Source of the DNA: Acanthosoma haemorrhoidale
Taxonomy: Eukaryota > Arthropoda > Insecta > Hemiptera > Acanthosomatidae
Length of the DNA: 64,000 bases
Direction of reading: 5' to 3'
Assembly: GCA_930367205.1 (NCBI GenBank)
Contig: OV884009.1
Span: forward strand, 124,070,639 to 124,134,638
Positions 20,907 through 31,150 of the stretch are shown one piece after another. The position numbers and the translations under genes are program-made. Positions within the stretch are counted from its first letter, which is position 1. The number at the start of each line of letters is the position of its first letter. The notes under the pieces were generated by a model. That model did no database searches and had not been told where the DNA came from. It saw only the letters and a program-made list of their open reading frames with translations.

Positions 20907-21942
20907 CTATGGCCTTTCCTTCCTCTGCATCCTCTGAGCTTTTTTCTCCATTGGTTCAGGTCTGTTCCCGTCTCTGCGTCGGCTCATATACGGGCACTGC
21001 CTGGCTACATGCCCTTCCGTACCACATTTAAAGCACCTAGTGCGTGGGAACTGTGCTACCAAATGTCCTGCTTTCCCACACTCATAGCACTTCCTGTCGT
21101 CTCGTCTTCTGGAGCTCCCCACATTTCCTCGGCTCCTTTCCCCCGCCATTACTCTTTCTCTTCCACCGTACTCCGCCTCCTTCTTTTTCCATGCGAGTGG
21201 CGTGGTTTTGGGCCTTCTATACGGCACTCTTCTCCAGCCCGTTTCTTCCTCACCTACTGTGGTGTCTTCCTCTCTGGCACTGGTGTCCACCATTTCTTGG
21301 GCACATTCCAGAAATGTGCGTTCTCTTGGTAACTCCTCCTTTCTTCCAGTTTCCTTCGCTAGCTATACTTTCAGGATAGTTGATAAGAACGCCATCCTGG
21401 CTTCTACTTCCGCCGCACTTACTGTCTCCCGCATCTTCTCTGTGATATGGTTGTATCTTGCCAGCTTCGTTCGGGCGTACTGCCCGTTCTTCTGCTGGTG
21501 TCTCTTCGTTTCCCTGAAGAGTTTAAAAATGTCCTCTTCAGGGGTCCATCGTCCCCCACCGAACGCTTTCTTCAGCCTTCACTACGTTCCACGAGGTCTC
21601 CTCGTCGGCCTGAATCATGTTCAGGACACTCCGCTTCACTCTGCACACCAGAGCTGCCCTCAGTGATTCTGCGTCCCCTTCCATTATCAGGTCCTCCGAA
21701 CGTTTCCCCTCTATCCACATAACCAGCCGGTCGCCATCTTTAAGGAAATGATTTAGTTCCCCAGTCTCGCCTGCGAATCTTTCCAGATCCGAAATCGACT
21801 TCCTCATGTCCTGAGCCGTAATCGCCTGGATCTTCATCCACGCCAATGTATTCGTGTGAACCGCTGCCATGGTCGTTTGAGGTAACTACCGTATATCTGT
21901 TGCTGCACTAAGCACCGTGGGTCGTAACACTCCCTCTGGCAT
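20907..21942 (-). pseudogene. gag: Element E Gag
   Basis: Starts at the ATG at 21940-21942 (MPEGVLRP, as in F). There is an in-frame TAG after about 17 codons, and it is readable again from 21870. A shift at about 21560 and another stop near 21365 follow. The last part (21293-20907) has two zinc knuckles, CYECGKAGHLVAQF and CFKCGTEGHVARQC; the last cysteine of the first knuckle has become phenylalanine. The UGA-to-pol junction sequence is still recognisable near 20755-20765. Confidence 0.82.
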
Positions 21943-22032
21943 TTTATTGAGAGAGAAAAAAACGGGAAGCAAAAGAACGAAAAAAAAAATAAAGAAAAGA
22001 AAATTATTACTTTCGGCTCCGCCGTACTAGGT

Positions 22033-22050
22033 TTTCGGGTTTCGGCAGCA
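22033..22050 (-). other. Element E primer-binding site, decayed tRNA-Phe type
   Basis: Fifteen of 18 bases match the tRNA-Phe complement seen in A. Confidence 0.65.
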
Positions 22051-22222
22051 GTTAATTGTCGGAGGTTAAGCTTAAAGAGAGAATAGGAAAGAGGGAAACG
22101 AACTACACTCTCGAACTTCTTTAAAGAGACTGCTTTTTTGTCTTTAGTAATCCGACCTACATAGGAGTTGTTTACCTCCCATGATCGTACTAGTTTACAA
22201 CATAAACTTGCCAACATAAACT
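22050..22222 (-). repeat. Element E 5' LTR (class 1)
   Basis: About 173 bp, matching 17838-18019, but the outer (sense 5') end is altered: a CCAACATAAACT repeat replaces the usual GCCTCTGGCTTTAACT. It is followed by TTATATATATATGCATATATATA. Confidence 0.82.
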
Positions 22223-22247
22223 TTATATATATATGCATATATATATA
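22223..22247. repeat. (TA)n tract between elements E and F
   Basis: TA repeat interrupted by one GC (ATGCAT). It is the only sequence between two LTR ends. Confidence 0.88.
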
Positions 22248-22401
22248 AGTTATGCACCACCGGGTAGAATGTGATAAAAAGAAGGAAAACGGGAACGTAA
22301 GACTAACTTCAGCTCTCGAAATAGACAGTCTTTATTTCTCTTTGTAATCCGACATATACGGGATCATGGGATGTTTACGTCCCATGATCGCATTAGTTTA
22401 C
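22248..22401 (-). repeat. Element F 3' LTR, partly deleted
   Basis: Matches the last 150 or so bases (in sense) of the LTR at 27165-27345. The sense 5' end of the LTR and the polypurine tract are missing and replaced by AT-rich sequence at 22402-22558, in which nothing else was recognised. Confidence 0.78.
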
Positions 22402-22558
22402 CAGCGGACTATGTACAATTGAGTATCGTACCCCGATGCTCTTAGCGGACAATACAATATAAAATAAAAATAAAAAAAAACAGAAACTTCACACACAGGC
22501 TAAAAATAGTAAAACTAAAACAAACAAACAAAAGAAAAATACATTCGCTGATACAGAT

Positions 22559-23122
22559 TTATGATCTGGAGTGAGGAGTGTATCGGGGTGAGGGCGTTAC
22601 CCGAGACTCTCGCTGGGAGGATGTCCCCGCTGGTATCTTCAGCTGCTCTACATGTACGTCCCTGCGCTTCCGCGGTTCGCGAACACTCTGTATGGTTACG
22701 ATATTGTGTTCGCGAATCGCGACCACCCTAAAGGGGCCCTCGTAACGGATCAGCTCTTTACCCCGGTTCGATGCAATCTTGCGGTAAACGGTGGTCCCTA
22801 TAGTGACGCGACCTTCGATGGGCTTGACGCCCACGTTCTCCCTCGCCACTTTCCTACGTTTTTCGGCCGTAATCCTCGCGTAGGCCTTCCCCCAGAGCTT
22901 CCCAAACTCCGCGCGGTTGTTGACGAGGAGTGTGGCCGTCTCGTCTCCCTCCCCCGTTCCTCTGGTGTCTCGGCGACGTGCCCGCAGGCCAAAAAGAATC
23001 TCGAACGGTGAGAACCCCGTAGCCGTGTTTATCGAGTGATTGTAAGCTATCACCGCAAGTGACATAGCCTCAGCCGGCTCCAACCCCTGCTCTTTGGGTG
23101 TCCCGGGGTGTTGACATGCCAT
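22559..23122 (-). pseudogene. pol: Element F integrase C-terminal part
   Basis: 187 codons: end of the catalytic core (LEPAEAMSLAVIAYNHSINTATGFSPF, split here only for length: INTATGFSPFEILFGLR), then VYRKIASNRGKELIRYEGPF, the GPF-type motif, VVAIREHNIVTIQSV and the end VHVEQLKIP. It overlaps the upstream frame through a shift near 23100. Confidence 0.84.
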
Positions 23123-24672
23123 CTGACATCCAGCAACTTCATCTGCTCTCTTATGCCGGCGTTGTCAAATTCCCTGCCACCATCTGAAGCTATTCGATCG
23201 GGGACACCATACAATTGAAACCACCTGCGCAATGCTCCTAATACGGCTTCTGACGACTTTTCGCAGACGGGGTATGCCATGGCCACCTTACTGAATAGAT
23301 CAACGACGATTACCCACTTGTGGCCCTTCCAAGTAAAAGTGTCCGTTTGCAGGCCGGTCAGGGGTGTCTGTGCCGTGGGGGTCTCTTCTTGCGGTCCTAT
23401 CGGTGGGTGTCGATCGTACTTCGTGCGATGACAGATCTCGCACGCTCCTATCGTCTCCTGGATGGTTTTGCGCATTCCCCACCAGAAATACCTACGCTTC
23501 AATGCCTGCGCTGTTTCCTGTTCCCCCCGATGATTCGTTTTGCCTTGGTGGTATGCAAGCGTAATTTCTTTTTTCATGGTATCATCCGTGACCGTTTTCA
23601 CCATCATCGTGAATCGCACGAACGTCCGGTCAATCCCGATCCGCTCCGCTCGCCATAACCTCTTAATTTTCTCCCAAATGGTCCCTTTCCCTACATAGAT
23701 ATGGTGCGTTATCCCCGGCTTGGAAGCTTCGTTGAGTAGGCGGCAGATCTGGTCCAGTTTTACTCCCGGCTGTGACCAGATGGTCGTTGTTGTGGATCTG
23801 TTGTAATTCCGGAACTGCCGGTCATCTCTGGATGATTCCCCTTGTTCTGGTTCTATGGCGTTGACTGTTATCGCCTGTGACAGCCAGTCCGCAACGACGT
23901 TTTCCTTGCCGGGCTTATATACAATCTCCATGTTGTACTGGCTAAGGAATTCCTTCCACCTCGTGACCCTTGCCGATGACTCCTTCAGTTTCCCTACCCA
24001 TTGTAACGGACGGTGATCCGTGTGGACTCGGAATCTTCTCCCGAATACATAGGGCCGAAAATGGTCAATTGCCCAGACGATTCCTAGCAACTCCCGTTCT
24101 AGTGCGCTGTATCGGCTTTCTGCCTCCGATAGGCGTCTACTACCATACGCTACTGGTTGGTCTCCTCTGTCTCCCGCCTGCGATAGAACCGCTCCCAACG
24201 CGTATTCGCTAGCATCCGTCGTAATTGCGAACTTCTTATTAAAATCGGGAACTGCCAACACCGGGTGTTCCTGCAAACGGCTCATGCACTTTCGGATGTT
24301 CGCCTCTATATCGGGAGTGATGATCACCTTCCGTCCCTTTTTCAGGAGGTCATTGAGAGGGACTAGATATGCCGCCATTTCGGGGACAAATCTTCTATAG
24401 AAATTTAGCGTTCCTAGAAGGCGTCGGATTCCCTTGACATCGGACGGGACCGCCATCTTTTGGATGGCTGCTATCTTCCCAGAATCTGGTCGCACTCCCT
24501 CCTTGGAGATTGTGTGTCCCAAGAAGGTAATAACTTCCTGGCCTAACCGGGACTTTTCTTCTGACAATTTCAATCCGAATTGCCTCACTCGGTTGAACAC
24601 AGTTTTCAGGTGCGCTTTGTGTTGGGCCTCATCCGCGCTAAATACTAGGAGGTGTCCATATAAATTTGGCAC
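23050..24672 (-). pseudogene. pol: Element F pol: RT C-terminus, RNase H, integrase core
   Basis: 540 codons. RT thumb (TFLGHTISKEGVRPD, GIRRLLGTLNFYRRFVPEM), RNase H (ITTDASEYALGAVLSQ, YSALERELLGIVWAI, HTDHRPLQWVGKL, NVVADWLSQ), linker, integrase zinc domain (LAYHQGKTNHRG, CEICHRTKYD), catalytic aspartates in LQTDTFTWKGHKW and RIASDGGREFDN. It breaks just before the glutamate region, after PGHPKSRG. It is the longest open piece of class 1 pol in the window. Confidence 0.87.
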
Positions 24673-25127
24673 ATGGACTCATCGATACTCCTGAGCAACT
24701 CGTCCATAAGTCTCTGGAACGTGATAGGTGCGTTTTTGAGACCGAATGGCATCCGTGTGAATTCATAATGCCCTCGTTCGAAGGTGAAGGCTGTTTTGTG
24801 GCGATCCTTTGGGTCCATCTGTATCTGGTGGTACCCCACTTTGAGGTCTAACGTGCTAAAGATCCGCGCCCCACTCAGTCAGTCTAAGATGTCATCGAAT
24901 CTGGGGATAGGGTATTTCTCGTCCACTGTGTTGTCGTTGAGTCGCCTATAGTTTACGACAACTCTATATTTTTCGGGTCCCCCGTCTTGAGCACTCTTCT
25001 TCCTGACTGCCCACAAAGGGCTATTGTACGGTGACGTGCTGTCCTCAATGATCCCCTGCCTTCTTAAGTCGTCCAACTCTACTTTGATATGGTGCCTCAA
25101 AGCTTGCGGGTATCGGCGCTCCTTCAC
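24645..25127 (-). pseudogene. pol: Element F RT fingers and palm, catalytic box broken
   Basis: Two pieces, 25127-24879 (KERRYPQALRHHIKVEL, STSPYNSPLWAVRKK, DEKYPIPRFDDILD) and 24839-24645 (GYHQIQMDPKDRHKTAF, MPFGLKNAPITFQRL, CQIYMD). One base is missing inside the catalytic YMDD codons, giving YMD followed by a stop and putting the rest in another frame. Confidence 0.83.
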
Positions 25128-25241
25128 GTAACTTACTACCTCCCGTTTGAGCGGGATTTCTGCACTGTTCTACCAGTGACCCCCCAATCTCTCGCCTTCT
25201 CTAAAGAATATATCCGCATATTCCCTTCTGAGCTCATCTCC

Positions 25242-25693
25242 CTAGTCCTGCGCTCGCCTAATTGCTCCTATCCGCGCTCCACCGTCGTTCCCGACGTCAC
25301 TCCCTCGTTTCGAGCACCTATATCTCTTCCCTCCTATACGAATGTCCCATCTTCCCTTTTCGTTCCTCACCCTTGCTCCTACCTTCGCTAGCAGGTCACA
25401 TCCGATGATCCCCCCGTATTCCTTGTGCATTTTTCACTCTATATGAACTCTGAGTTCCTCCATGCCTCGACCCCATCTTTCTAGACCTATTACCGTTTCC
25501 CCTTCTACTTTACAGGGCCCCCCAGGTTAACCAAGCTACAAGAACATACCTGTATTTGGGGTATCCTCACTCCCACACACATCCTCTCCAGGGTCTCCCG
25601 ACACATTATCGTTTTGGTACTCCCAGTATCCACCAGGCACTGCACTCCGCACGCTACTCGAATAATTGGCAGACCGCTGTATGTACCGCTCAC
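25242..25693 (-). pseudogene. pol: Element F aspartic protease
   Basis: The active site CLVDTGSTKTI is at about residue 20 of the 25505-25693 frame. A shift follows, then GGIIGCDLLAKVGARV in 25242-25430. Confidence 0.8.
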
Positions 25694-25727
25694 GCTCGTT
25701 CGTTCCTCTCTTCAGCCACCTGTCGTC

Positions 25728-25985
25728 AGTTAAATAATTATTAACCATAGGGGCCTTTTTAAAAAGTAGTTTATTAACTAGACAAACAATACAACTTATA
25801 TGATAACAGTGATAGAGAAATACGTCAGGGGTACAGTGACGAGATGAATGAGAGCTGGTGAGAGGAAAAGGAGAATTATATAAGGACAGATTAGATTAAG
25901 GAGTGCTGATCTTGGTGCTGACTTGCATGATGTGCAGGTGTCAGCTGTGTGTTGACAGTCGGTGTGCAGGTGTCAGCTACTTCCA
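25728..25985. other. Insertion of unknown type in element F
   Basis: About 258 bases with no counterpart at the gag-pol joint of E, G, H or I. AT-rich at the left (TAAATAATTATTAACC), with two copies of GTGCAGGTGTCAGCT at the right (starting about 25933 and 25962). No coding motif. It could be a small non-autonomous element or a solo LTR; clear inverted ends or a target duplication were not found. Confidence 0.5.
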
Positions 25986-27098
25986 TAACTGTCGACCGCT
26001 TCTTTCAACACTGTTGCTACCCCAGCCCGCTTCGCTTCCTGGTTCCTCCCTTTCATTGTCGGTATCGGATATTTCAGAGGTTTCTGACGCCTCTGACCGT
26101 GGCCTCTCCCTCCCTCCTCCACACTCTCTGAGCGTTTACCTCCATTGGCTCTGGTCAATTTCCATTTCGTCGACGGCTCATATATGGGCGCTGCTTGGCT
26201 ACGTGCCCCTCCGTGCCACACTCGAAACACCTAGTGCGTGGGCACTGTGCTGCCAAATGTCCTATTTTTCCGCACTCGTAGCATTTTCTTTTCTGGGACG
26301 GCCTGCAATTGCTCGGTTCCTGTCTCCCACCGCCGTTGCCTCTCTTCCGCCGTACCCTGTCTCCTTTCTCCTCCGGGTGACCGGTGTGGTTTTGGGCCTT
26401 CTGTAAGATACCCTCTTCCAGCCCTCTTCTTCATAACCTGTAACTTCCTCTTCTCTGGCACTAGTGTCCACCATCTCCTGTGCACATTCTAGGAACGTGT
26501 GCTCTCTAGGAATTCCCTCTTTTCTTCCTGTTTCCTTTGCCAACTGAACTTTTAAAATCGTCGCCAGGAACGCCATCATTCCTTCAACCTCGGCCGCGCT
26601 CACGGACTCCCTCATCTTCTCGGTGATACTATTGTATCTCGCTAAGAGTGTTCCCGCATACTGGCCGTTCGTCTGGTGGGGCTTCTTTATCTCCCAGAAC
26701 ATCTTGAAGATATCCTCTTCGGGTGTCCATCTTCCCCCTCCGAACGCTTTCTTTAACCGTTCTTTTACGGTACTCCATGGGGTCTCTTCGTCCGCCTGAA
26801 TCATATTGAGGATGCTTCACCCTACACAAGAGCGCTGCTCTCAGTGACTCAGCGTCTCCTTCGGCGATAAGGTCTTCCGCTTGTTTTCCTTCTATTCGCG
26901 TCATCAGCCTGTCCCCTCCCTTCAGGAAGTGGTTCAGTTCCCCGGTCTCTCCAGATCGGAAATCGATTTTCTCACATCTTGAGCCGTAATTGCCTGAATT
27001 TTCATCCAGGCCATAGTATTGGCGGCTGCCATTTGGGGGAGCTGTGGTATATCCACTGCTGCGTTGAGCACCCCTGGTCTAAGTAATCCCTCCGGCAT
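25986..27098 (-). pseudogene. gag: Element F Gag
   Basis: Starts at the ATG at 27096-27098 (MPEGLLRPGVLNAAV). Frameshifts occur at about 26934, 26810 and 26270. The long middle piece 26804-26262 carries RWTPEEDIFKMFWE, ILKVQLAKETGRKEG and FLECAQEMVDTSA. Both zinc knuckles (CYECGKIGHLAAQC and a second with CFECGTEGHVA) are just after it in another frame, 26290-26200. Confidence 0.82.
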
Positions 27099-27147
27099 TC
27101 CCGTGAAATAAGAGAACAAAAAAAAGGAGAGAAAAAAAACGATAGGT

Positions 27148-27165
27148 TCCCGGGTTTTGGCACCA
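27148..27165 (-). other. Element F primer-binding site, tRNA-Phe type
   Basis: Seventeen of 18 bases match the tRNA-Phe complement seen in A. Confidence 0.78.
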
Positions 27166-27345
27166 GTTATTCACCACCGGGTAGAATGTGATAAAGAGAA
27201 GGAAAACGGGAACGTAAGACTAACTTCAGCTCTCGAAATAGACTGTCTTTATTTCTCTTTGTAATCCGACATATACGCGATCATGGGATGTTTACGCCCC
27301 ATTATCGCATTAGTTTACAATACAGAGCTACCTCTGACTGTAACT
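27165..27345 (-). repeat. Element F 5' LTR (class 1)
   Basis: 181 bp, forward AGTTATTCACC to GACTGTAACT, poly(A) signal AATAAA in sense. Outer flank TATATATA. Confidence 0.86.
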
Positions 27346-27355
27346 TATATATATA
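27346..27355. repeat. (TA)n tract between elements F and G
   Basis: TATATATATA lies between two LTR outer ends that point away from each other (F minus, G plus), so F and G sit head to head. Confidence 0.85.
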
Positions 27356-27539
27356 AGTTAAGATTTGGACGTCGTAGGCAGCCAGTCTAATCCTCAAGTC
27401 ATCGGGATGTAAACATCCCGAATGTATTTAGAGAGGCTTTAAAAGGCTCAAATAAAAAAAGTCTTGTGACAACTCTCGTTCTGTAACTACATTCAACCTC
27501 TTTCCTTTTTCTTCATGTTTTCGTTGACGATCATTAACT
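27356..27539 (+). repeat. Element G 5' LTR (class 1)
   Basis: 184 bp from AGTTAAGATTTGG to CATTAACT. A primer site with two mismatches to tRNA-Phe follows at 27539-27556 (TGGTGCAGAAACCCGGAA). Confidence 0.85.
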
Positions 27540-27648
27540 GGTGCAGAAACCCGGAAGCGGAGTGAGTTCGAGTCATTAACGTGCTAGTTGGCTTTTGTTG
27601 TTTTTTTTCCTTCTCATTCGCTTTCGCGTAATTTAATTAAAGGAAGTA

Positions 27649-28763
27649 ATGGTGGACTTGCGGCCGGCAGCGTTTGAAGTTCCACAGTTACCTAAAGAAA
27701 CCATGGCTGAAGCCCTTGCGAACTCGCTGGCATGGATTAAGGTGCGGGCAGTGACGTCGCAGGATATGAGGAAAATGATCTCAGACCTTGAAAAATTTTC
27801 TGGGGAAATGGGTGAGTTGAATCATTTTCTCCAAGGCGGAGATAGAATTATGGAGAGGATACAAGCCAAGGGTAAAAAGGAACGTGCTGAACCTGATACA
27901 GGTGGACGAGGAAACCCCATGGGAGATAGTAAAGACGAGACTGAAGAAAGCATATGGGAGGGGGGACGATGGACCCCAGAGGAGGATATCTTCCAAATGT
28001 TTCGAGAAACGAAATCTCCGAGGCAGAATAGTGGACAGTATGCTGCAGTCCTGGTAGTCCGTTACAATAAAATAAATGAGAAAATGAGGGAGACAACTAG
28101 TGCCGAGGAAGTTGAGGGCAGGATGGGGTTCCTGTCTACGATCTTAAAGGTGCAATTAGCGAAGGAGACGGGAAGGAAGGAAGAGTTCCCTAATAAGCGA
28201 TCGTTCCTAGAATGCGCCCAGGCGATGATAGATGCTAGCGCAAGAGAGGAAGAAGTGAAAATGAACGAAGATGACAACGGTTAGAGCCGGATCCCGTATA
28301 GGAGAAACAGGACTCCAAAATCGGTGTGTAAGTGACAGGAAACGCCGGTAGAGACAGGGGAGCGACGGGAGAGAGAAGATTGGGAGTGACGAGGCCTACC
28401 TACGGGCGTACCTACGCGCCTCGGAAAGAAGATAGGAAATGTCATGGCTGTGGAAAGACGGGCCATCTAGTAGCTCAGTGCCCTCGCACTAAGTGCTTCG
28501 AGTGTGGGGAAGAAGGACACATAGCAAGACAATGTCCATACGTGTTTCGTAGAAAGGAATTTCACAGAGAAGAACCAATGGAGGTAAATAACCAGGAAAT
28601 CTGGGAGAGGCGGAGCGCGACACCAAGAGAAAATGGATTATCGGGCGACGAGTCGTCAGAGATGTCGGAGACAGACGGAGAGGAGTCGAAGCGCAGCGGG
28701 AGCAGAAGACAAGAGTGGCAGAAGAATCCCTCGCGCAGATGGGAGCGGCGTACGGAGGCCTGA
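27649..28763 (+). pseudogene. gag: Element G Gag
   Basis: ATG at 27649 (MVDLRPAAFEVPQLPKE), nearly the same N-terminus as A. The region MISDLEKFSGEMGELNHF is present, then about 30 codons are out of frame around 27870-27960, then RWTPEEDIFQMFRE and ILKVQLAKETGRKE. Stop at 28282-28284. The last part, 28332-28763, has two intact zinc knuckles, CHGCGKTGHLVAQC and CFECGEEGHIARQC, and ends GTEA/RTEA with a UGA. That UGA is followed in frame by pol. Confidence 0.84.
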
Positions 28764-29592
28764 GGAGAGTGGCAGCAGAGAGACGACCGCATCCTAAGGT
28801 ACAATACTGTGCGGGAAAGGATGTGTGGTTTGCCAATTATTAAGTTCGGGAAGGGGGAGAGGTGCCTCATTGATACTGGCAGCACCAATACAATAATGTC
28901 TCGTGGTGCGTTAGAGAGGTTGCGTGTAGGAGAGAGGGCACACCAGATCAAGGTATGTAAGTGTAAATTACTTACTCTTGGGGGACCCTGCGAAGTAATG
29001 GGAGAAGCGGTAGTGGGGCTGGACAAATGGGAAAAGTAATGGGTGACATAAAAGTACACGTCGTGGAAGACATGCCGCGGGAATACCAGATAATAGAGGG
29101 GTGTGATTTACTGGGAAAAGTAGGCGCGCACATCGGAAAGGAAATATCAAAATAGGGAAGTGAACCTATCAAAACCGGGGGGGGGGCGTAAGGGGCGAAA
29201 CGGAGTCTGCGGAGCGAGTTTAGGGATATTTTTTTCGCTGAAGGGAACACGCTAGAAGCAACGGGGAAAACGCTACATGAGATCACGTTAAAAGTAGAGC
29301 GGGTGACATATGTGAAGGAGAGGCGGTATCCGCAAGCGCTCAGACAACACATTAGAAAGGAGATCGAGGATCTCAAGCACCAAGGTGTCATCAGAGATAG
29401 CACGTCTCCGTATAATAGCCCTTTGTGGGCAGTGAAAAAGAAAATTCGACCGGGAGAAAGTGGGGAAAAATACCGAGTCGTGGTGGATTTTCGGAAACTT
29501 AACGACAATACCCTGGACGAAAAATATCCGATACCGCGGTTCGAAGACATCCTAGACAGACTCAACGATGCGAAAATTTTTAGCACAACATT
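28764..29592 (+). pseudogene. pol: Element G protease and N-terminal RT, truncated
   Basis: In frame after the gag UGA: GEWQQR, then the protease active site CLIDTGSTNTIMS at about 28860-28895 and TLGGPCEVMGEAVVG, stop at 29037-29039. After shifts, the RT start is at 29303: YVKERRYPQALRQHIRKE, STSPYNSPLWAVKKK, VVVDFRKLN, DEKYPIPRFEDILDRL. The sequence then breaks off and joins the 3' LTR. Confidence 0.83.
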
Positions 29593-29668
29593 TAGTGACA
29601 ACTTTCGTTCTGTAACTACATTCAACCTCGTTCCTTTTTCTTCACGTTTTCGTTGACGAACATTAACT
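29593..29668 (+). repeat. Element G 3' LTR remnant
   Basis: Only the last 75 or so bases of the LTR remain (TGACAACTTTCGTTCTGTAACT onward, matching the 5' LTR near 27467). A deletion removed everything from RT to the middle of this LTR. Confidence 0.8.
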
Positions 29669-29684
29669 TATATATATATATATA
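29669..29684. repeat. (TA)n tract between elements G and H
   Basis: Eight TA units between the G 3' end and the H 5' LTR. Confidence 0.88.
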
Positions 29685-29872
29685 TGTTAAGGCCTGGGCA
29701 CTGTTGGTACACAGTCTTAATACCAAAACATCGGGATGTAAACATTCCGAGTGTATGTGTATGGGATTAAGAGCTAAGAATAAAGCAGTCTTATACTATC
29801 GTTTGCCCTATTCATTTCTATTACCTCTTTCTCCATCTTTTTTTACTGTTCTAGTTCTTACGAACGTTAACT
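29685..29872 (+). repeat. Element H 5' LTR (class 1)
   Basis: 188 bp, starts TGTTAAGGCC (the second copy starts AGTTAAGGCC) and ends ACGTTAACT. A primer site with one mismatch to tRNA-Phe follows at 29872-29889. The pair at 34807-34992 differs at only a few positions. Confidence 0.88.
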
Positions 29873-29959
29873 GGTGACGAAACCCGGGAAGAATTAAGGA
29901 ACACAGTTCGGGGAAATTTTGTTGTGGCCCGATTTAGATCGATACACATAGGAGAAGAT

Positions 29960-31150
29960 ATGACGGAAAGTGGCGTATTAAGACAGCCCGTCTTAAATAT
30001 CGTTGATGGGACGGAACCTAGGAGAGTGGGCCTGCTACCGGAGACTTACGCAAATGCACTCGCCCTGATGAGGGTGAAGGCTATGAACACCCAGGATCTA
30101 AGAAAAGCGATTTCGGATCTGGAGAAGTTTACAGGTGAGCTGGGTGAACTTAATCACTTTTGAAAAGGGAGGAGACCGCCTCGCAGCGTTAATCGGGACA
30201 AAGGTGGAAGGCAATTGGCTGGACCTCAGGGACGCGGAATCACTGAGCGTGGCTTTGATATGTCGAGTAAAAAGAAGCATCCTGAATCAGATCCAAGCTG
30301 ACGAGGAAACCCCATGGGAAGTGGTAAAGGCGCGACTAAAGAAAGCGTATGGAGGGGGCGTTGGACCCCTGAGGAAGATATTTTCCAGATGTTTCGGGAA
30401 ACGAGGTCTCCGACACAGAGTAACGGACAGTATGCCGCAGGTCTGGTAGTCCGTTACAATCAGGTTACTGAAAAGATGAGAGAGACGTTTAGCGCTGAAG
30501 AAGTAGAAGGCCGGATGGGCTTCCTGTCAACAATATTGAAGGTGCAGCTGGCCAAGGAAACGGGAAGGAAAGAGGGATTCGCTCACGAACGGTCTTTCCT
30601 AGAGTGCGTGCAAACGATGATCGACGCCAGCGCTAGGGAAGCAGAATTGCGTATCCGAGAAGACGAGAGTGACTGGAGCCGGGTCGTTTATAAAAAAATC
30701 AGGACCCCAAAGACCGTACGGAAGAAACCCGAAACACCGTTTACGGGTAGAGATAGGGGGGTGACAGGAGAAAAGAAATTCAGAGGAGCAAGGCCTAGAT
30801 ATATGCCTCGTAGAGAAGAGAGGAGGTGCCACGGATGTGGTAAGACGGGTCACTTAGTGGCACAGTGCCCTAGAACGAAATGTTTCGAGTGCGGTGAGCA
30901 AGGGCATATCGCAAGACAGTGCCCGTACGTATACAGAAGAAGGGAATTCGAAAAAGCAGAACCTATGGAGGTCAACGCCCAAGAGGTTCGTGAGAGGCGT
31001 AGAACAACCCACAGAGACACAGGATCGTCAGCTGATGATTCATCGGGAACATCGGAAACTGAGGGAGACGAGCCAGGGCGCCACAGGAGCGGAGAACAGG
31101 AGAAGCAGAAGAATAAATCGCGTCGATGGGAGTGGCACGTAGAAGCCTGA
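29960..31150 (+). pseudogene. gag: Element H Gag with two frameshifts
   Basis: ATG at 29960 (MTESGVLRQPVLN). One base is extra near 30162, and another shift is near 30358. The piece from 30314 carries RWTPEEDIFQMFRE, the zinc knuckles CHGCGKTGHLVAQC and CFECGEQGHIARQC, and a glutamate/arginine-rich tail. It ends with UGA at 31148-31150 in the context GAAGCCTGAGGAGAGTGG. The pol frame continues after it without a shift. Confidence 0.85.

Noticed and set aside
20366..21666. Long plus-strand frames (up to 221 codons) across element E
   Set aside because: They lie opposite the protease and Gag of E; low-complexity Ser/Leu/Pro composition with no known domain.
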